This document shows, piece after piece, positions 1 through 6,331 of a stretch of 55,301 nucleotides of DNA. A program made the translations under genes and the position numbers. This stretch comes from an uncultured Pseudomonadota bacterium (GTDB lineage Bacteria; Myxococcota_A; UBA796; GCA-2862545): assembly GCA_903861005.1 (NCBI GenBank), contig CAIOSP010000142.1:1-55301 (forward strand), read 5' to 3'. Below the pieces are notes generated by a model. It saw only the letters and a list, made by a program, of their open reading frames with translations. It ran no database searches and was not told the origin of the DNA. How positions within the stretch are numbered: the stretch's first letter is position 1; the number at the start of each line of letters is the position of its first letter.

Positions 1-360
1 AGACTGCATCATCCAGAAGCTGTGCGTCAGCGTCACGCTGTGCGTCGGGAGCTCGTTCGTTCGGGTTGGGCACGTCACGCCCACGTCGTCGCGGCCCACC
101 ACGCAGCCCATCGTGAACGTCCCGGACGGGATCGTCTTCCAGATGCCCAGGATGGTCGGCGCCGACGCAGAGTCCGTGTCGGCCGTGGACGGGTCCGTGT
201 CCGCGGTGGGCTCGTCCGTGTCCGCGTCGGCGTCCGTCTCCGTAACGACAAGGTCCGTGTCGGCGGGCGCGGACGCGCCGTCCTTCGGGTGCCGGAGGGG
301 CAAGCAGGCCGACTGGCTCAGCAGGGCGCCCGCGACGAGGAGCAACGAGTCCGAACGCAT
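1..360 (-). CDS. Formylglycine-generating-enzyme (SUMF1)-like lipoprotein, C-terminus cut by window edge
   Basis: Partial: 120 codons are visible and the reading frame is still open at base 1, so the catalytic core lies outside the window. The protein starts with a short signal peptide ending in a lipobox (SQSAC, Cys19), so it is probably a lipoprotein. An Asp/Thr-rich linker with repeated DTD units follows (residues about 33-63). Residues about 68-120 then carry the typical opening of the FGE-sulfatase/SUMF1 fold: W-K-T-I-P-S-G-T-F-T-M-G-C, then P-T-H-S-V-T-L-T and F-W-M-M. In this superfamily the domain is either a Cys-to-formylglycine enzyme or a non-catalytic structural relative; the catalytic cysteines would be downstream, so activity cannot be judged. 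Family call is good, precise function unknown. Confidence 0.8.
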   Translation of the reverse strand, partial: MRSDSLLLVAGALLSQSACLPLRHPKDGASAPADTDLVVTETDADADTDEPTADTDPSTADTDSASAPTILGIWKTIPSGTFTMGCVVGRDDVGVTCPTRTNELPTHSVTLTHSFWMMQS

Positions 361-670
361 GGACGCTCCCGGGAAACTTTGGCGCATGTGCGGCACGGCG
401 CAGGTAGCACGATCCGCGTCTATTGGATCCTACGGGCACCCTACAGGCGACGTCGTCGGTTCGGTGACGGGGCGAGGCGGGGGAGGACATCGAGAGGGCG
501 GTGTGGCGGGGTTCCCGCGAAGGCCGAGGTCCGCGCGTGGGTCGGCGGGCGGGCGGGGCGCGGTCCGGTCGGCTGCGTCCCGGCGGTCGACGCGCGCGTG
601 AGTGGGGCGCGCAGAAGAGGAGCGCGGGTGCGGACGGGCTGTGGTAAACCTTCGGGAGCGCAGGGAGGGG

Positions 671-690
671 CTTGAAATGCCTGTGCTCCG
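671..690 (+). repeat. Dispersed short repeat, copy A
   Basis: Core CTTGAAATGCCTGTGCTCC, preceded by a related CCTTCGGGAGC..GGGAGGG stretch. The same core recurs exactly at 1107-1126, and with two substitutions at 8022-8040. On the minus strand all three copies can be read as a peptide of the form E-H-x-H-F-K-x-L-P, so this could be a coding remnant of a dispersed gene family or a non-coding repeat. Identity unknown. Confidence 0.55.
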
Positions 691-779
691 TCGGCGACGA
701 GCACGCGTGGGACTTCGAGCGTCAGCCGGAGCGGCTGTTGGCGCTGCCTGCGGCCGACCTGGGCGGGCCGCAGGTGAGA

Positions 780-1033
780 TCAGCGCGTGACGACGGCGCC
801 GTCGGCCTCGGCGTCGTCGAGCGCGGGATCGAGCGCGCCGGGCTCGCCGTCGACCTCGCGCACGAACGCCCGCGTCAGCGCGATCGTGGTGGCGAGCTGC
901 GGCAGGGACGTGTCGGCGCCTTCGATGAGCGACGCGTGGTCGATCCCGGGCAGCAGCACGAGCCAGGCGGGCGTGGTGAGCGAGGCGACGACGGCCTCAC
1001 ACGCCTCGCGTCGGTCCGCGGTCAGCACGCGGG
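780..1033 (-). pseudogene. Possible C-terminal remnant of an alpha/beta-hydrolase-like protein
   Basis: The last ~80 codons of this minus-strand frame look protein-like, unlike their surroundings. They read A-W-L-V-L-L-P-G-I-D-H-A-S-L followed by an amphipathic helix ending T-R-A-F-V-R-E-V-D-G. This resembles the final strand, catalytic-His loop and last helix of alpha/beta hydrolases (compare the G-A-G-H loop of the intact hydrolase at 8319-9452). Upstream the frame stays open to base 1250 but becomes compositionally random and runs through the dispersed repeat at 1107-1126. No nucleophile elbow or N-terminal half is present. I read it as a truncated relic. It could also be a chance open frame. 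Confidence 0.3.
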
Positions 1034-1106
1034 TACGGCCGCGGTTCGATGACGGGGCGTCGCGGCGGGAGACGACGTGTGGTCGACCTTCGGAAGCGGG
1101 GAGGAG

Positions 1107-1126
1107 CTTGAAATGCCTGTGCTCCG
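1107..1126 (+). repeat. Dispersed short repeat, copy B
   Basis: Identical core to copy A over 20 bases, again preceded by GACCTTCGGAAGC and GGGGAGGAG. The similarity extends about 25-30 bases to the left of the core and ends soon after it on the right. It lies at the upstream edge of the hydrolase-like remnant, which suggests the repeat marks a rearrangement point. Confidence 0.55.
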
Positions 1127-1267
1127 CGACGTCCGGACGGCGCGCCCGGAACCGGTCCCGCTGGTGGGCGATGGCGGGACTGGCTCCTGTACGCGTTGGC
1201 CACAGATGGTGTAGCATCCCAGCCGCGGGCCCCACGTCGACCCACCACACCGTCCTTGGGGGCCCCG

Positions 1268-2050
1268 ATGATCCTCTTCGCGCTCGTCACCTTGGGCGTT
1301 TCGACCGCGTTCGAAGGCAATGGCCCGACCGTCAGCGACCCGCAGCTGGCGACCGGCGAGTTCCACGACGACTACGACTACCCGCGCGCCGCTGGCGCCC
1401 ACGTGTCGGCACGCGTCACCTCCACCGTCTTCGACACCTACGTCGGCCTCGACATGCCAGGTCTGGCCGCCCTGGAGAACGACGACACGTCCAGCGGCGG
1501 TGGCTCATACGTGGAAGGTACTGTCGTCGCCGCTGGCACGTGCTGCGTGTTCCTGACCTCGTACAAGGCCGGTCAGTCTGGCGCGTACACGCTGGAGGTC
1601 ACCAGCCTCGGGACCTCCGCCAGCCCCGTGGCGAGCGCCCCGTCGACCGCTGGGGGCCTCGGGCCGCAGCTCGACGCCGCGCTGCGTGCCTGGGCCAGTG
1701 GGTTCGCGGGACACCAGGGCGTGGCGCACGCCGGCGGCGTCATCGCCTTCACCGAGTACGACATCGACCTACGGGTGGACGGCACGGAGACGGTGACCGT
1801 CATCGACCACTTCACCTTCGGGCGATTGACGCAGACCACGCTGAACGCCACGTTCGGGGACTTCGCCGACGAGGCTTCGGCGTTGGCGACCTACCGGGCG
1901 CTGGCGGCGCGAGTGCAGGAGGCGAGCATGCCGTGCTGTTCTTTCGTCGCCTCGGAGATGGATCTGGACGGCCTGCACTCGACCAACTGGATCCCGTTCG
2001 ATCTGACCGGGCAGATGGGGCCGCTGACGAACGTGATGTTGGAGGTTTAG
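1268..2050 (+). CDS. Exported protein with PPC-like domain
   Basis: 260 residues. It starts with a short hydrophobic segment (M-I-L-F-A-L-V-T-L-G-V-S-T-A), probably a signal peptide. Residues about 15-115 resemble the bacterial pre-peptidase C-terminal (PPC) beta-sandwich: a strand ending S-T-V-F-D-T-Y-V-G-L, then E-N-D-D-T, then T-S-Y-K-A-G-Q-S-G-A-Y-T-L-E-V. PPC domains are usually accessory modules on secreted enzymes. Residues about 130-260 match nothing I recognise and contain a C-C pair (M-P-C-C-S-F). The frame is open upstream to 1196, but the ATG chosen here is the one that gives a hydrophobic N-terminus. A likely secreted or periplasmic protein without an assignable reaction. Confidence 0.65.
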   Translation: MILFALVTLGVSTAFEGNGPTVSDPQLATGEFHDDYDYPRAAGAHVSARVTSTVFDTYVGLDMPGLAALENDDTSSGGGSYVEGTVVAAGTCCVFLTSYKAGQSGAYTLEVTSLGTSASPVASAPSTAGGLGPQLDAALRAWASGFAGHQGVAHAGGVIAFTEYDIDLRVDGTETVTVIDHFTFGRLTQTTLNATFGDFADEASALATYRALAARVQEASMPCCSFVASEMDLDGLHSTNWIPFDLTGQMGPLTNVMLEV

Positions 2051-2127
2051 GTGGCGAAGTTTCCGAAGATCGTCGATGGAGAACTTACGATGGTGTGGAC
2101 CCTGAACCTGACCCTCCTGCACACCCC

Positions 2128-3372
2128 ATGAAGACGCGCACGCGCCTCGCGCAGCTGTCCGTCATCGCCGCGGCCCTCGCTGTCGGCACCGCCTGCGACC
2201 ACACTAAGGCAGCGTCCTCCGACTGGGCAGCGCTGGGCGAGTTCATCGACGGGGGCGAGCCCGCTCTGGACCCGTTGATGCCGTCGATCGCGATCGATCC
2301 GACGGTCGACCGCCCGGTCGTGTCGGTGCACGAGTCGCCAGGCGGCACCGCGAGCTTGGTGCGCGTGCGCGCATGGACCGGATCCGAGTGGTCGCTCCTC
2401 GGTCAAGCGTCGTCGTCCAGCCTGGGCGGCTTTGCGCCGCGCGTGCGTGCGTCCGACGTCACTGTGAGCGCGGATGGCACGGTGTGGCTCGCCTGGGTGG
2501 AGAACGACCCGCGCCGCACCGACGCGCAGAACGTGTACGTCGCAAAGTGGGAGGGTTCCGCGTGGGCGCTGGTCGGGGAGAACCTCGCCACGTACCCGAT
2601 CATCGAAGACCAAGACCCGGGCAACACCGCGCTCGACCCGTCGATCGTCGTCGACGGGACCGGGGCTCCGTGGGTCGCGTGGATCGAGTCCGGGGAGCGC
2701 GGCTCCAGCCCAGACGTGCAGGTCAAGCGCTTCGACGGCGTCGCATGGCAGGCGGTGGGACCGGAGGCGCTCGCGACCGACGACCGCGACGACGCCGTCT
2801 GCCTGCTCTTCGATGGGGAACAACGACCGGTGATCGTGTCGGAGAAGACGTCGGCCGGTGCGGTCACTAGCGTGGTGACGATTCAACGTTGGGAGTCCGA
2901 CACGTGGACGCCGATCGGCGAGCTGAGCGGCGGGGACCACGGCTACGAGCGCGCACCCGACGCCGCGTTCGCGCCCAACGGCGCCGATCTGTACGTGGCG
3001 TACCGGGGCGGGCCCGCCGGCGCCTATCGGCTCTACGTGGACCACTGGGACGGTCAACAGTGGGCGGCGAGCAGCGAACCGGTCGACGACGGGGACGGCG
3101 CCGATGTCGGCACCGCCACCATCGCGGTCGACAGTCAGGCGAGGCCGGTGGTGTCGTGGTCGCAGCAGCGCGACGGTCAGGCGAGCATCCAGGCGAAGCG
3201 CCGATCGGGTTCGACCTGGGAGGCGCTCGGCGGTGAGCTCGACGACACGAGCGGCTTCAACTTCGGCCCGGTGAACGCGGTCGACGCGTCCGACGCCCCG
3301 ATCGTGGTGTGGGACGACGGCAGCTCCGGCGAGCGCCACGCGACCGCCCGACGCTGGACCGGCGACGAGTAG
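2128..3372 (+). CDS. Lipoprotein with beta-propeller/sialidase-like repeats
   Basis: 414 residues. Basic N-terminus (M-K-T-R-T-R), hydrophobic core and a lipobox ending G-T-A-C-D give a clear lipoprotein signal peptide. The mature part repeats a pattern of about 50-60 residues: P-S-I-A-x-D or similar, P-V-V-x-W or P-W-V-A-W, then W-x-G-x-x-W-x-x-L-G. This is typical of six-bladed propeller proteins related to sialidases and of many myxobacterial surface lipoproteins. No catalytic Asp-box set could be picked out, so an enzyme function should not be assumed. It lies 77 bases after the PPC-like gene on the same strand and may be cotranscribed. The start is chosen because the signal peptide begins exactly there; the much longer frame upstream reads nonsense. 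Confidence 0.75.
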   Translation: MKTRTRLAQLSVIAAALAVGTACDHTKAASSDWAALGEFIDGGEPALDPLMPSIAIDPTVDRPVVSVHESPGGTASLVRVRAWTGSEWSLLGQASSSSLGGFAPRVRASDVTVSADGTVWLAWVENDPRRTDAQNVYVAKWEGSAWALVGENLATYPIIEDQDPGNTALDPSIVVDGTGAPWVAWIESGERGSSPDVQVKRFDGVAWQAVGPEALATDDRDDAVCLLFDGEQRPVIVSEKTSAGAVTSVVTIQRWESDTWTPIGELSGGDHGYERAPDAAFAPNGADLYVAYRGGPAGAYRLYVDHWDGQQWAASSEPVDDGDGADVGTATIAVDSQARPVVSWSQQRDGQASIQAKRRSGSTWEALGGELDDTSGFNFGPVNAVDASDAPIVVWDDGSSGERHATARRWTGDE

Positions 3373-3547
3373 CTGCGACCGTCGCTTGCGTGCGCGATCA
3401 GGACGTGCGCGGATCGACCGGTCTCCGCGGGAACCCCACCGCGCTGCGACAGCCCGCCTCGATCGCACCCATCATACCCTGTCTTCCGTGTCGGGCTTGA
3501 CGCCCGGCCGCGCCCTCATCACCATGCGGTAGGGTAGGACGTAGTCC

Positions 3548-3673
3548 ATGAGCGAGAACGACAAGACTCCGTGCTCCGTGTGCTTTCAACGCAGGGGGGG
3601 AGGGGGCGGCTTGCGGGCGGCGATGGAGCGGCCGTTACCGCCCGACGTGCTCCGGGTGCTTGACGTCTCCTAG
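3548..3673 (+). CDS. Possible small CxxC protein (unrecognised)
   Basis: 41 codons, ATG to TAG. Translation starts M-S-E-N-D-K-T-P-C-S-V-C-F and continues through a Gly run to a short amphipathic end. The Cys-x-x-Cys pair and acidic start resemble small zinc-knuckle proteins. Codon third positions are mostly G or C, as in neighbouring genes, but in this DNA that is weak evidence. A weak AGGA lies about ten bases upstream. A run of seven G inside the frame would be prone to slippage. May well be non-coding. Confidence 0.2.
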   Translation: MSENDKTPCSVCFQRRGGGGGLRAAMERPLPPDVLRVLDVS

Positions 3674-3780
3674 GCCTGGACCGGAGTCGCTGGGCTACAG
3701 GTTGATGCCATGATCTGCGAAAATAGGCGAAATACTATGGTAAGTCGCGTGCAGTGTGGCTGCGTCCTCCTCGTCAAGCC

Positions 3781-3860
3781 CCGCCAGCCAGTTCGAAATT
3801 CGTTCTGAATGCCCAATCAGAAACGAAGCCCGCCGCGCCGCAAGGTTCGGCGGGCTTCTT
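3781..3860. repeat. 80-bp hairpin repeat, copy 1
   Basis: Aligns without gaps to 4673-4752 with about 8 differences by eye, roughly 90% identity. The left half contains CCAGTTCGAAATTCGTTCTG; the right half is a strong hairpin. The two copies bracket the toxin-antitoxin pair in direct orientation. A third, partial relative lies at 6171-6229. Confidence 0.8.
3825..3858 (-). terminator. Hairpin terminator downstream of the toxin gene
   Basis: Perfect 11-bp stem GAAGCCCGCCG/CGGCGGGCTTC with a 12-base loop. On the minus strand it is followed by GTTTCTGATT, a moderate U-rich tail, and it sits about 60 bases past the stop codon of the PIN toxin, so it fits as the terminator of that operon. The stem is symmetrical and could work on both strands. 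Confidence 0.6.
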
Positions 3861-3917
3861 CGTGAGGGGGCGCGAGGAACGCGTCGCTCCCTGCGTCGCA
3901 GCGCGCCTCTCAGTCGA

Positions 3918-4322
3918 TCACGGGATGAGCTGAAGACCAAGCGCGCGGTACGCCTCGAAGCGACGGTCGACCGACATCAGGGCGACTCCCTCGACCAGCG
4001 CCTGCGAGATCAGCATGCGATCAAATGGGTCACGGTGACCGGAGTCGACGTAGGGCAACTCGGCGGCGCGTTCGGCGTGAGCGCGTCGGACATCGAGGAC
4101 CCGGTACCCACGCGTCTCGATCTCGCGCGCGAAGAAGTCCCTCGCGGCGACGGGGAGCGGCAGCTTTCCGAGGGCGTGCTTGATGCCAATCTCCCAGATC
4201 GTCGCGGTGCTCAAGAGGAGATCGTTGTCGGGATCGACGTAGGCCGCCCTGGCGTCTCCCTTGAGTCGGGGATCGTCGACGGCCGCCCACAGGAACACGT
4301 GGGTGTCGATGAGCAGCTTCAT
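3918..4322 (-). CDS. vapC: VapC-like PIN-domain ribonuclease toxin
   Basis: 134 residues, the usual length. Begins M-K-L-L-I-D-T-H-V-F-L-W, the first PIN strand with catalytic Asp6. Further acidic residues sit where expected: Glu44 in I-W-E-I, Asp98/Asp101 in H-R-D-P-F-D-R-M-L, Asp119 in M-S-V-D. The pattern is that of the COG3744-type VapC group. PIN toxins are Mg-dependent RNases that cleave tRNA or rRNA and are held inactive by the cognate antitoxin. The start overlaps the antitoxin stop (ATGA), so the pair is translationally coupled. The frame is open 12 codons further upstream, but that would extend into the antitoxin. All catalytic positions are intact, so the toxin is probably functional. 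Confidence 0.9.
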   Translation of the reverse strand: MKLLIDTHVFLWAAVDDPRLKGDARAAYVDPDNDLLLSTATIWEIGIKHALGKLPLPVAARDFFAREIETRGYRVLDVRRAHAERAAELPYVDSGHRDPFDRMLISQALVEGVALMSVDRRFEAYRALGLQLIP

Positions 4323-4558
4323 CGCCAGTCCGCGAAGTCGTCCAGGGGGGCGTCCCACCCCTCCGGCAGCGGGAAGGACCAGCCGCCGATGGGCCTTGGG
4401 CTGCGATCGGCCCGCTCGCCGACGACCTCCCGCGCGCGGCGGACGAGGGCTTCGACCACGAACCGCGACACGGTCTGGTGCCGTGCCGCCGCAGCTTCTT
4501 CGATGAGCCGCTTGTCCTCAGGTGCGATCCGGAGCTCGAGTCGTTCGACTGCCGCCAT
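4319..4558 (-). CDS. DUF1778-like (TacA-type) antitoxin paired with a PIN toxin
   Basis: 79 residues. The N-terminal part R-L-E-L-R-I-A-P-E-D-K-R-L-I-E-E-A-A followed by F-V-V-E-A-L matches the ribbon-helix-helix DNA-binding region of DUF1778 antitoxins. The C-terminal tail ends P-L-D-D-F-A-D-W-R; this acidic/aromatic stretch probably wraps the toxin, as in other VapC partners. DUF1778 proteins are best known with GNAT acetyltransferase toxins, so a PIN partner is atypical. The start is the ATG giving the standard RHH beginning; the open frame upstream runs into non-coding sequence. Such antitoxins usually autorepress their operon. Confidence 0.8.
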   Translation of the reverse strand: MAAVERLELRIAPEDKRLIEEAAAARHQTVSRFVVEALVRRAREVVGERADRSPRPIGGWSFPLPEGWDAPLDDFADWR

Positions 4559-4907
4559 GCTACACCTCACTGTACGGGATGTACGGCAGATTCCGCCCGG
4601 GGTCAAGCGCCACGAACACGTCTGGTGGGGCCGCGCGGCCAGTCGGCCACGTCGATGCGTGCTGGTCCAGGCCCGCCAACCAGTTCGGAAGTCGTTCTGG
4701 TTGCCCAACCCAAAACGAAGCCCGCCGCGCCGCAAGGTTCGGCGGGCTTCTTGCTTTGGCGTTGCGCAGACCGGGTCGATGTTCCGCGTTCACAGGCACC
4801 AGCCCCGGTTCGCATCCTGTCCTCGTCCCAGAGGTCGTGGTCCGCGCGCGTCGAACGGCGCGCGGCGAGCCTCAATCGGCTGTGGTAGATCAGGGAAGGA
4901 GGTCGCC
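4559..4907. other. Intergenic region between divergent antitoxin genes
   Basis: Contains the second 80-bp hairpin repeat and otherwise no supported gene. It must hold the toxin-antitoxin promoter (minus strand) and the promoter for the small antitoxin gene (plus strand), but no clear -35/-10 pair was found. Confidence 0.5.
4673..4752. repeat. 80-bp hairpin repeat, copy 2
   Basis: Direct repeat of 3781-3860. Its hairpin (4717-4750) has the same perfect 11-bp stem and is followed on the minus strand by GTTTTGGGTT. No gene ends next to this copy on either strand, so termination of a neighbour does not explain it. That supports a repeated element or a duplicated border rather than an ordinary terminator. 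Confidence 0.8.
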
Positions 4908-5138
4908 GTGGACGCCGAGGCGCTCGCTCACGAAGCCGCGCGTCTGCAAGTCGCCGAACAGCACGCGCGGCTCGATCGGATCGTCGACGCGCTCGCATCC
5001 GGCGCGGAGCGAGACGTTGCCGCGGCATGGGACCAGGAGATCGCCCGCCGGATCGACGACCTCGACCGCGGGGTCGTCGAGTCGGTGCCGTGGGCCGAGG
5101 TCCAGCGTCGTCTCCACCCGCGGCGCGCCTCGCGGTGA
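4908..5138 (+). CDS. Addiction-module antitoxin (TIGR02574/Unstab_antitox-like)
   Basis: 76 residues, GTG start preceded by an excellent GGGAAGGAGG ribosome site seven bases upstream, which decides the start. The C-terminal half, W-D-Q-E-I-A-R-R-I-D-D-L-D-R-G and V-P-W-A-E-V-Q-R-R-L, is the hallmark of the small helical antitoxins that pair with RelE/ParE-type toxins. The gene ends in GTGA, the usual coupling to a toxin start, but the following toxin frame is broken (next entry). This antitoxin therefore seems to be left without a working partner here. It could still act on a related toxin elsewhere. Confidence 0.75.
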   Translation: MDAEALAHEAARLQVAEQHARLDRIVDALASGAERDVAAAWDQEIARRIDDLDRGVVESVPWAEVQRRLHPRRASR

Positions 5139-5300
5139 CGTAGGGCGCTCGTCGCATCCGGCCGCACGGGCCGAATGGGAGGACGCGACAGCATCGTGCG
5201 CCGTCGAGCGTGTCGAGCTCGGTGAGGGGTGCGTCGCCGACCTCGGACCGTCCCTCTCGCGTGCCTCCGACACCGCGCTCACCTTCGCGGCGCAGTGGAT
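5135..5300 (+). pseudogene. Decayed ParE/RelE-like toxin
   Basis: A GTG overlaps the antitoxin stop where a coupled toxin should begin, but that frame hits TAG at its third codon. Recognisable toxin sequence resumes in another frame from about 5155: H-P-A-A-R-A-E-W-E-D-A, then E-R-V-E-L-G-E-G-C-V-A-D-L and L-S-R-A-S-D-T-A-L-T-F. This is the usual order for the first helices of ParE-type toxins (normally ..HPAAREEF..GLGERF..V). After T-F-A-A the similarity stops, and the C-terminal strands and catalytic or target-binding residues are missing. Frameshift, early stop and truncation together make it a relic. Confidence 0.55.
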
Positions 5301-5354
5301 CCGGCGGTGGGAACGGTGGCACGCGGGTTGCTTTTCCGTTTGGCGGGAGGGAAA

Positions 5355-6110
5355 ATGGCCGGAACGCTTCGGGATGAGGTGGTGGTGGTGACGGGTGCGG
5401 CCCGCGGAATGGGCGCTGAGCATGTGCGGGGGCTCGTCGGCGCGGGTGCCAAGGTGATCGCCACCGATGTGCTGGATGAGGAAGGGGATGCGCTCGCGCG
5501 GTCGCTGGGCGATCGCGTCGTGTACCTCCACCATGACGTCACGCGCGAGGAGGACTGGGTGCGCGTCGTGGCCCAGGCCGAGGCGCGGTTCGGCCCCGTT
5601 CGGCACTTGGTCAACAACGCGGGTATCGTCACGTTCGGTGCGATCGAGGCGATGTCGCCGGAGACGTTCCGGCACACGCTCGACGTCAACCTCACCGGGT
5701 GCTGGCTAGGAATGCACGTCGCCATCCCGTCGATCAAGCGCGCGGGGGGCGGCTCCATCGTGAACGTGTCCTCGACCGCGGGGCTCCAGGGATACGGCAA
5801 CCTGGGCGCCTATGTGGCGAGCAAGTGGGGGCTGCGGGGGCTGACGAAGACGGCCGCGCTTGAGCTCGGCCGACACGGAATTCGCGTGAACCTCATCCAC
5901 CCGGGCCCCATCCGGACGCCGATGATCGCGGATCTCGACGCGGACCAGCTCACGTCCACCCAGCCCATCCCGCGGGTGGGAGAGCCGGCCGAAGTGACCG
6001 CGCTCCTGCTGTACCTCCTCGCGGACGCGACCTACAGCACCGGGCACGAGTTCGTGATCGATGGCGGTGCGACCGTCGGTCAGGTGTTCGACACGCTCGA
6101 AGCGCTCTGA
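5355..6110 (+). CDS. Classical SDR-family NAD(P)-dependent oxidoreductase
   Basis: 251 residues, the standard size for classical short-chain dehydrogenases. Cofactor motif T-G-A-A-R-G-M-G near the N-terminus, N-N-A-G, catalytic Ser in N-V-S-S-T-A, and Tyr/Lys in Y-V-A-S-K are all present, followed by H-P-G-P-I-R-T-P-M. The protein ends with the common F-V-I-D-G-G-A-T. An acidic residue after the second strand (A-T-D-V) suggests NAD rather than NADP. The overall pattern is closest to the 3-alpha-(20-beta)-hydroxysteroid dehydrogenase/3-oxoacyl-ACP reductase-like group, but the substrate cannot be read from sequence. GGGAGGGAAA directly before the ATG fixes the start. No obvious operon partner. 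Confidence 0.9.
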   Translation: MAGTLRDEVVVVTGAARGMGAEHVRGLVGAGAKVIATDVLDEEGDALARSLGDRVVYLHHDVTREEDWVRVVAQAEARFGPVRHLVNNAGIVTFGAIEAMSPETFRHTLDVNLTGCWLGMHVAIPSIKRAGGGSIVNVSSTAGLQGYGNLGAYVASKWGLRGLTKTAALELGRHGIRVNLIHPGPIRTPMIADLDADQLTSTQPIPRVGEPAEVTALLLYLLADATYSTGHEFVIDGGATVGQVFDTLEAL

Positions 6111-6170
6111 GGCTCGGCAGAGGGCGACGTGCGCGTACGAGGCGCTCGTCGTTCTCGCCTTCCAGCCCGG

Positions 6171-6229
6171 CCCGCCAGTTCGAGAATCGTTTGAACGGCC
6201 CCTTGAGATCCGCGATCTTGGAGGGGCCG
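6171..6229. repeat. Partial third relative of the hairpin repeat; terminator-like
   Basis: The left part CCCGCCAGTTCGAGAATCGTTTGAA is clearly related to the left half of the 80-bp repeats. The right half is a different hairpin (6196-6229, CGGCCCCT/AGGGGCCG with an internal AGAT/ATCT pair). It lies between the convergent ends of the SDR gene and the exported protein gene, so it may terminate one or both. The conserved left part with a swapped hairpin suggests a modular repeat. Confidence 0.55.
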
Positions 6230-6331
6230 AGTCTGTGGTGAGCGTTCGCCAGCACCCGCCGCGGCAGCGGTCCCTCCACACTTGTCCGGTCTGCCTGCAG
6301 GTCCCGCCGAGTACGACGGCCGAGGCCGACG

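Larger units (their letters stand above)
361..1267. other. Long non-coding or decayed stretch with two repeat copies
   Basis: No convincing intact gene. Open frames here have compositionally biased Arg/Gly-rich translations typical of shadow frames in GC-rich DNA. It contains two copies of a short dispersed repeat (listed separately) and a minus-strand stretch that reads like the C-terminus of a hydrolase (listed as a pseudogene). The flanking genes point away from each other, so their promoters must lie here, but I cannot pick them out confidently. Confidence 0.5.
3373..3917. other. Intergenic region with one hairpin repeat and a possible small ORF
   Basis: No ordinary gene. It contains a candidate 41-codon ORF, a G-rich tract (seven consecutive G near 3594-3600), and the first copy of the 80-bp hairpin repeat next to the toxin gene. 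Confidence 0.5.

Noticed and set aside
787-2127. N-terminal extension of the propeller lipoprotein far upstream
   Set aside because: The frame is open, but the extension is a shadow of the PPC-like gene in another phase; the lipoprotein signal peptide begins at 2128.
2047-3468. 473-codon minus-strand frame opposite the propeller lipoprotein
   Set aside because: No motif; the plus strand shows a clear lipobox and propeller repeats.
3781-4752. Hairpin repeats as integron attC sites around a cassette
   Set aside because: No paired RYYYAAC/GTTRRRY core sites or integrase gene were found, and the repeats have simple single stems.
5229-5354. Upstream start for the SDR gene
   Set aside because: The extension is Arg-rich and not SDR-like; a strong GGGAGGGAAA ribosome site lies directly before the ATG at 5355.
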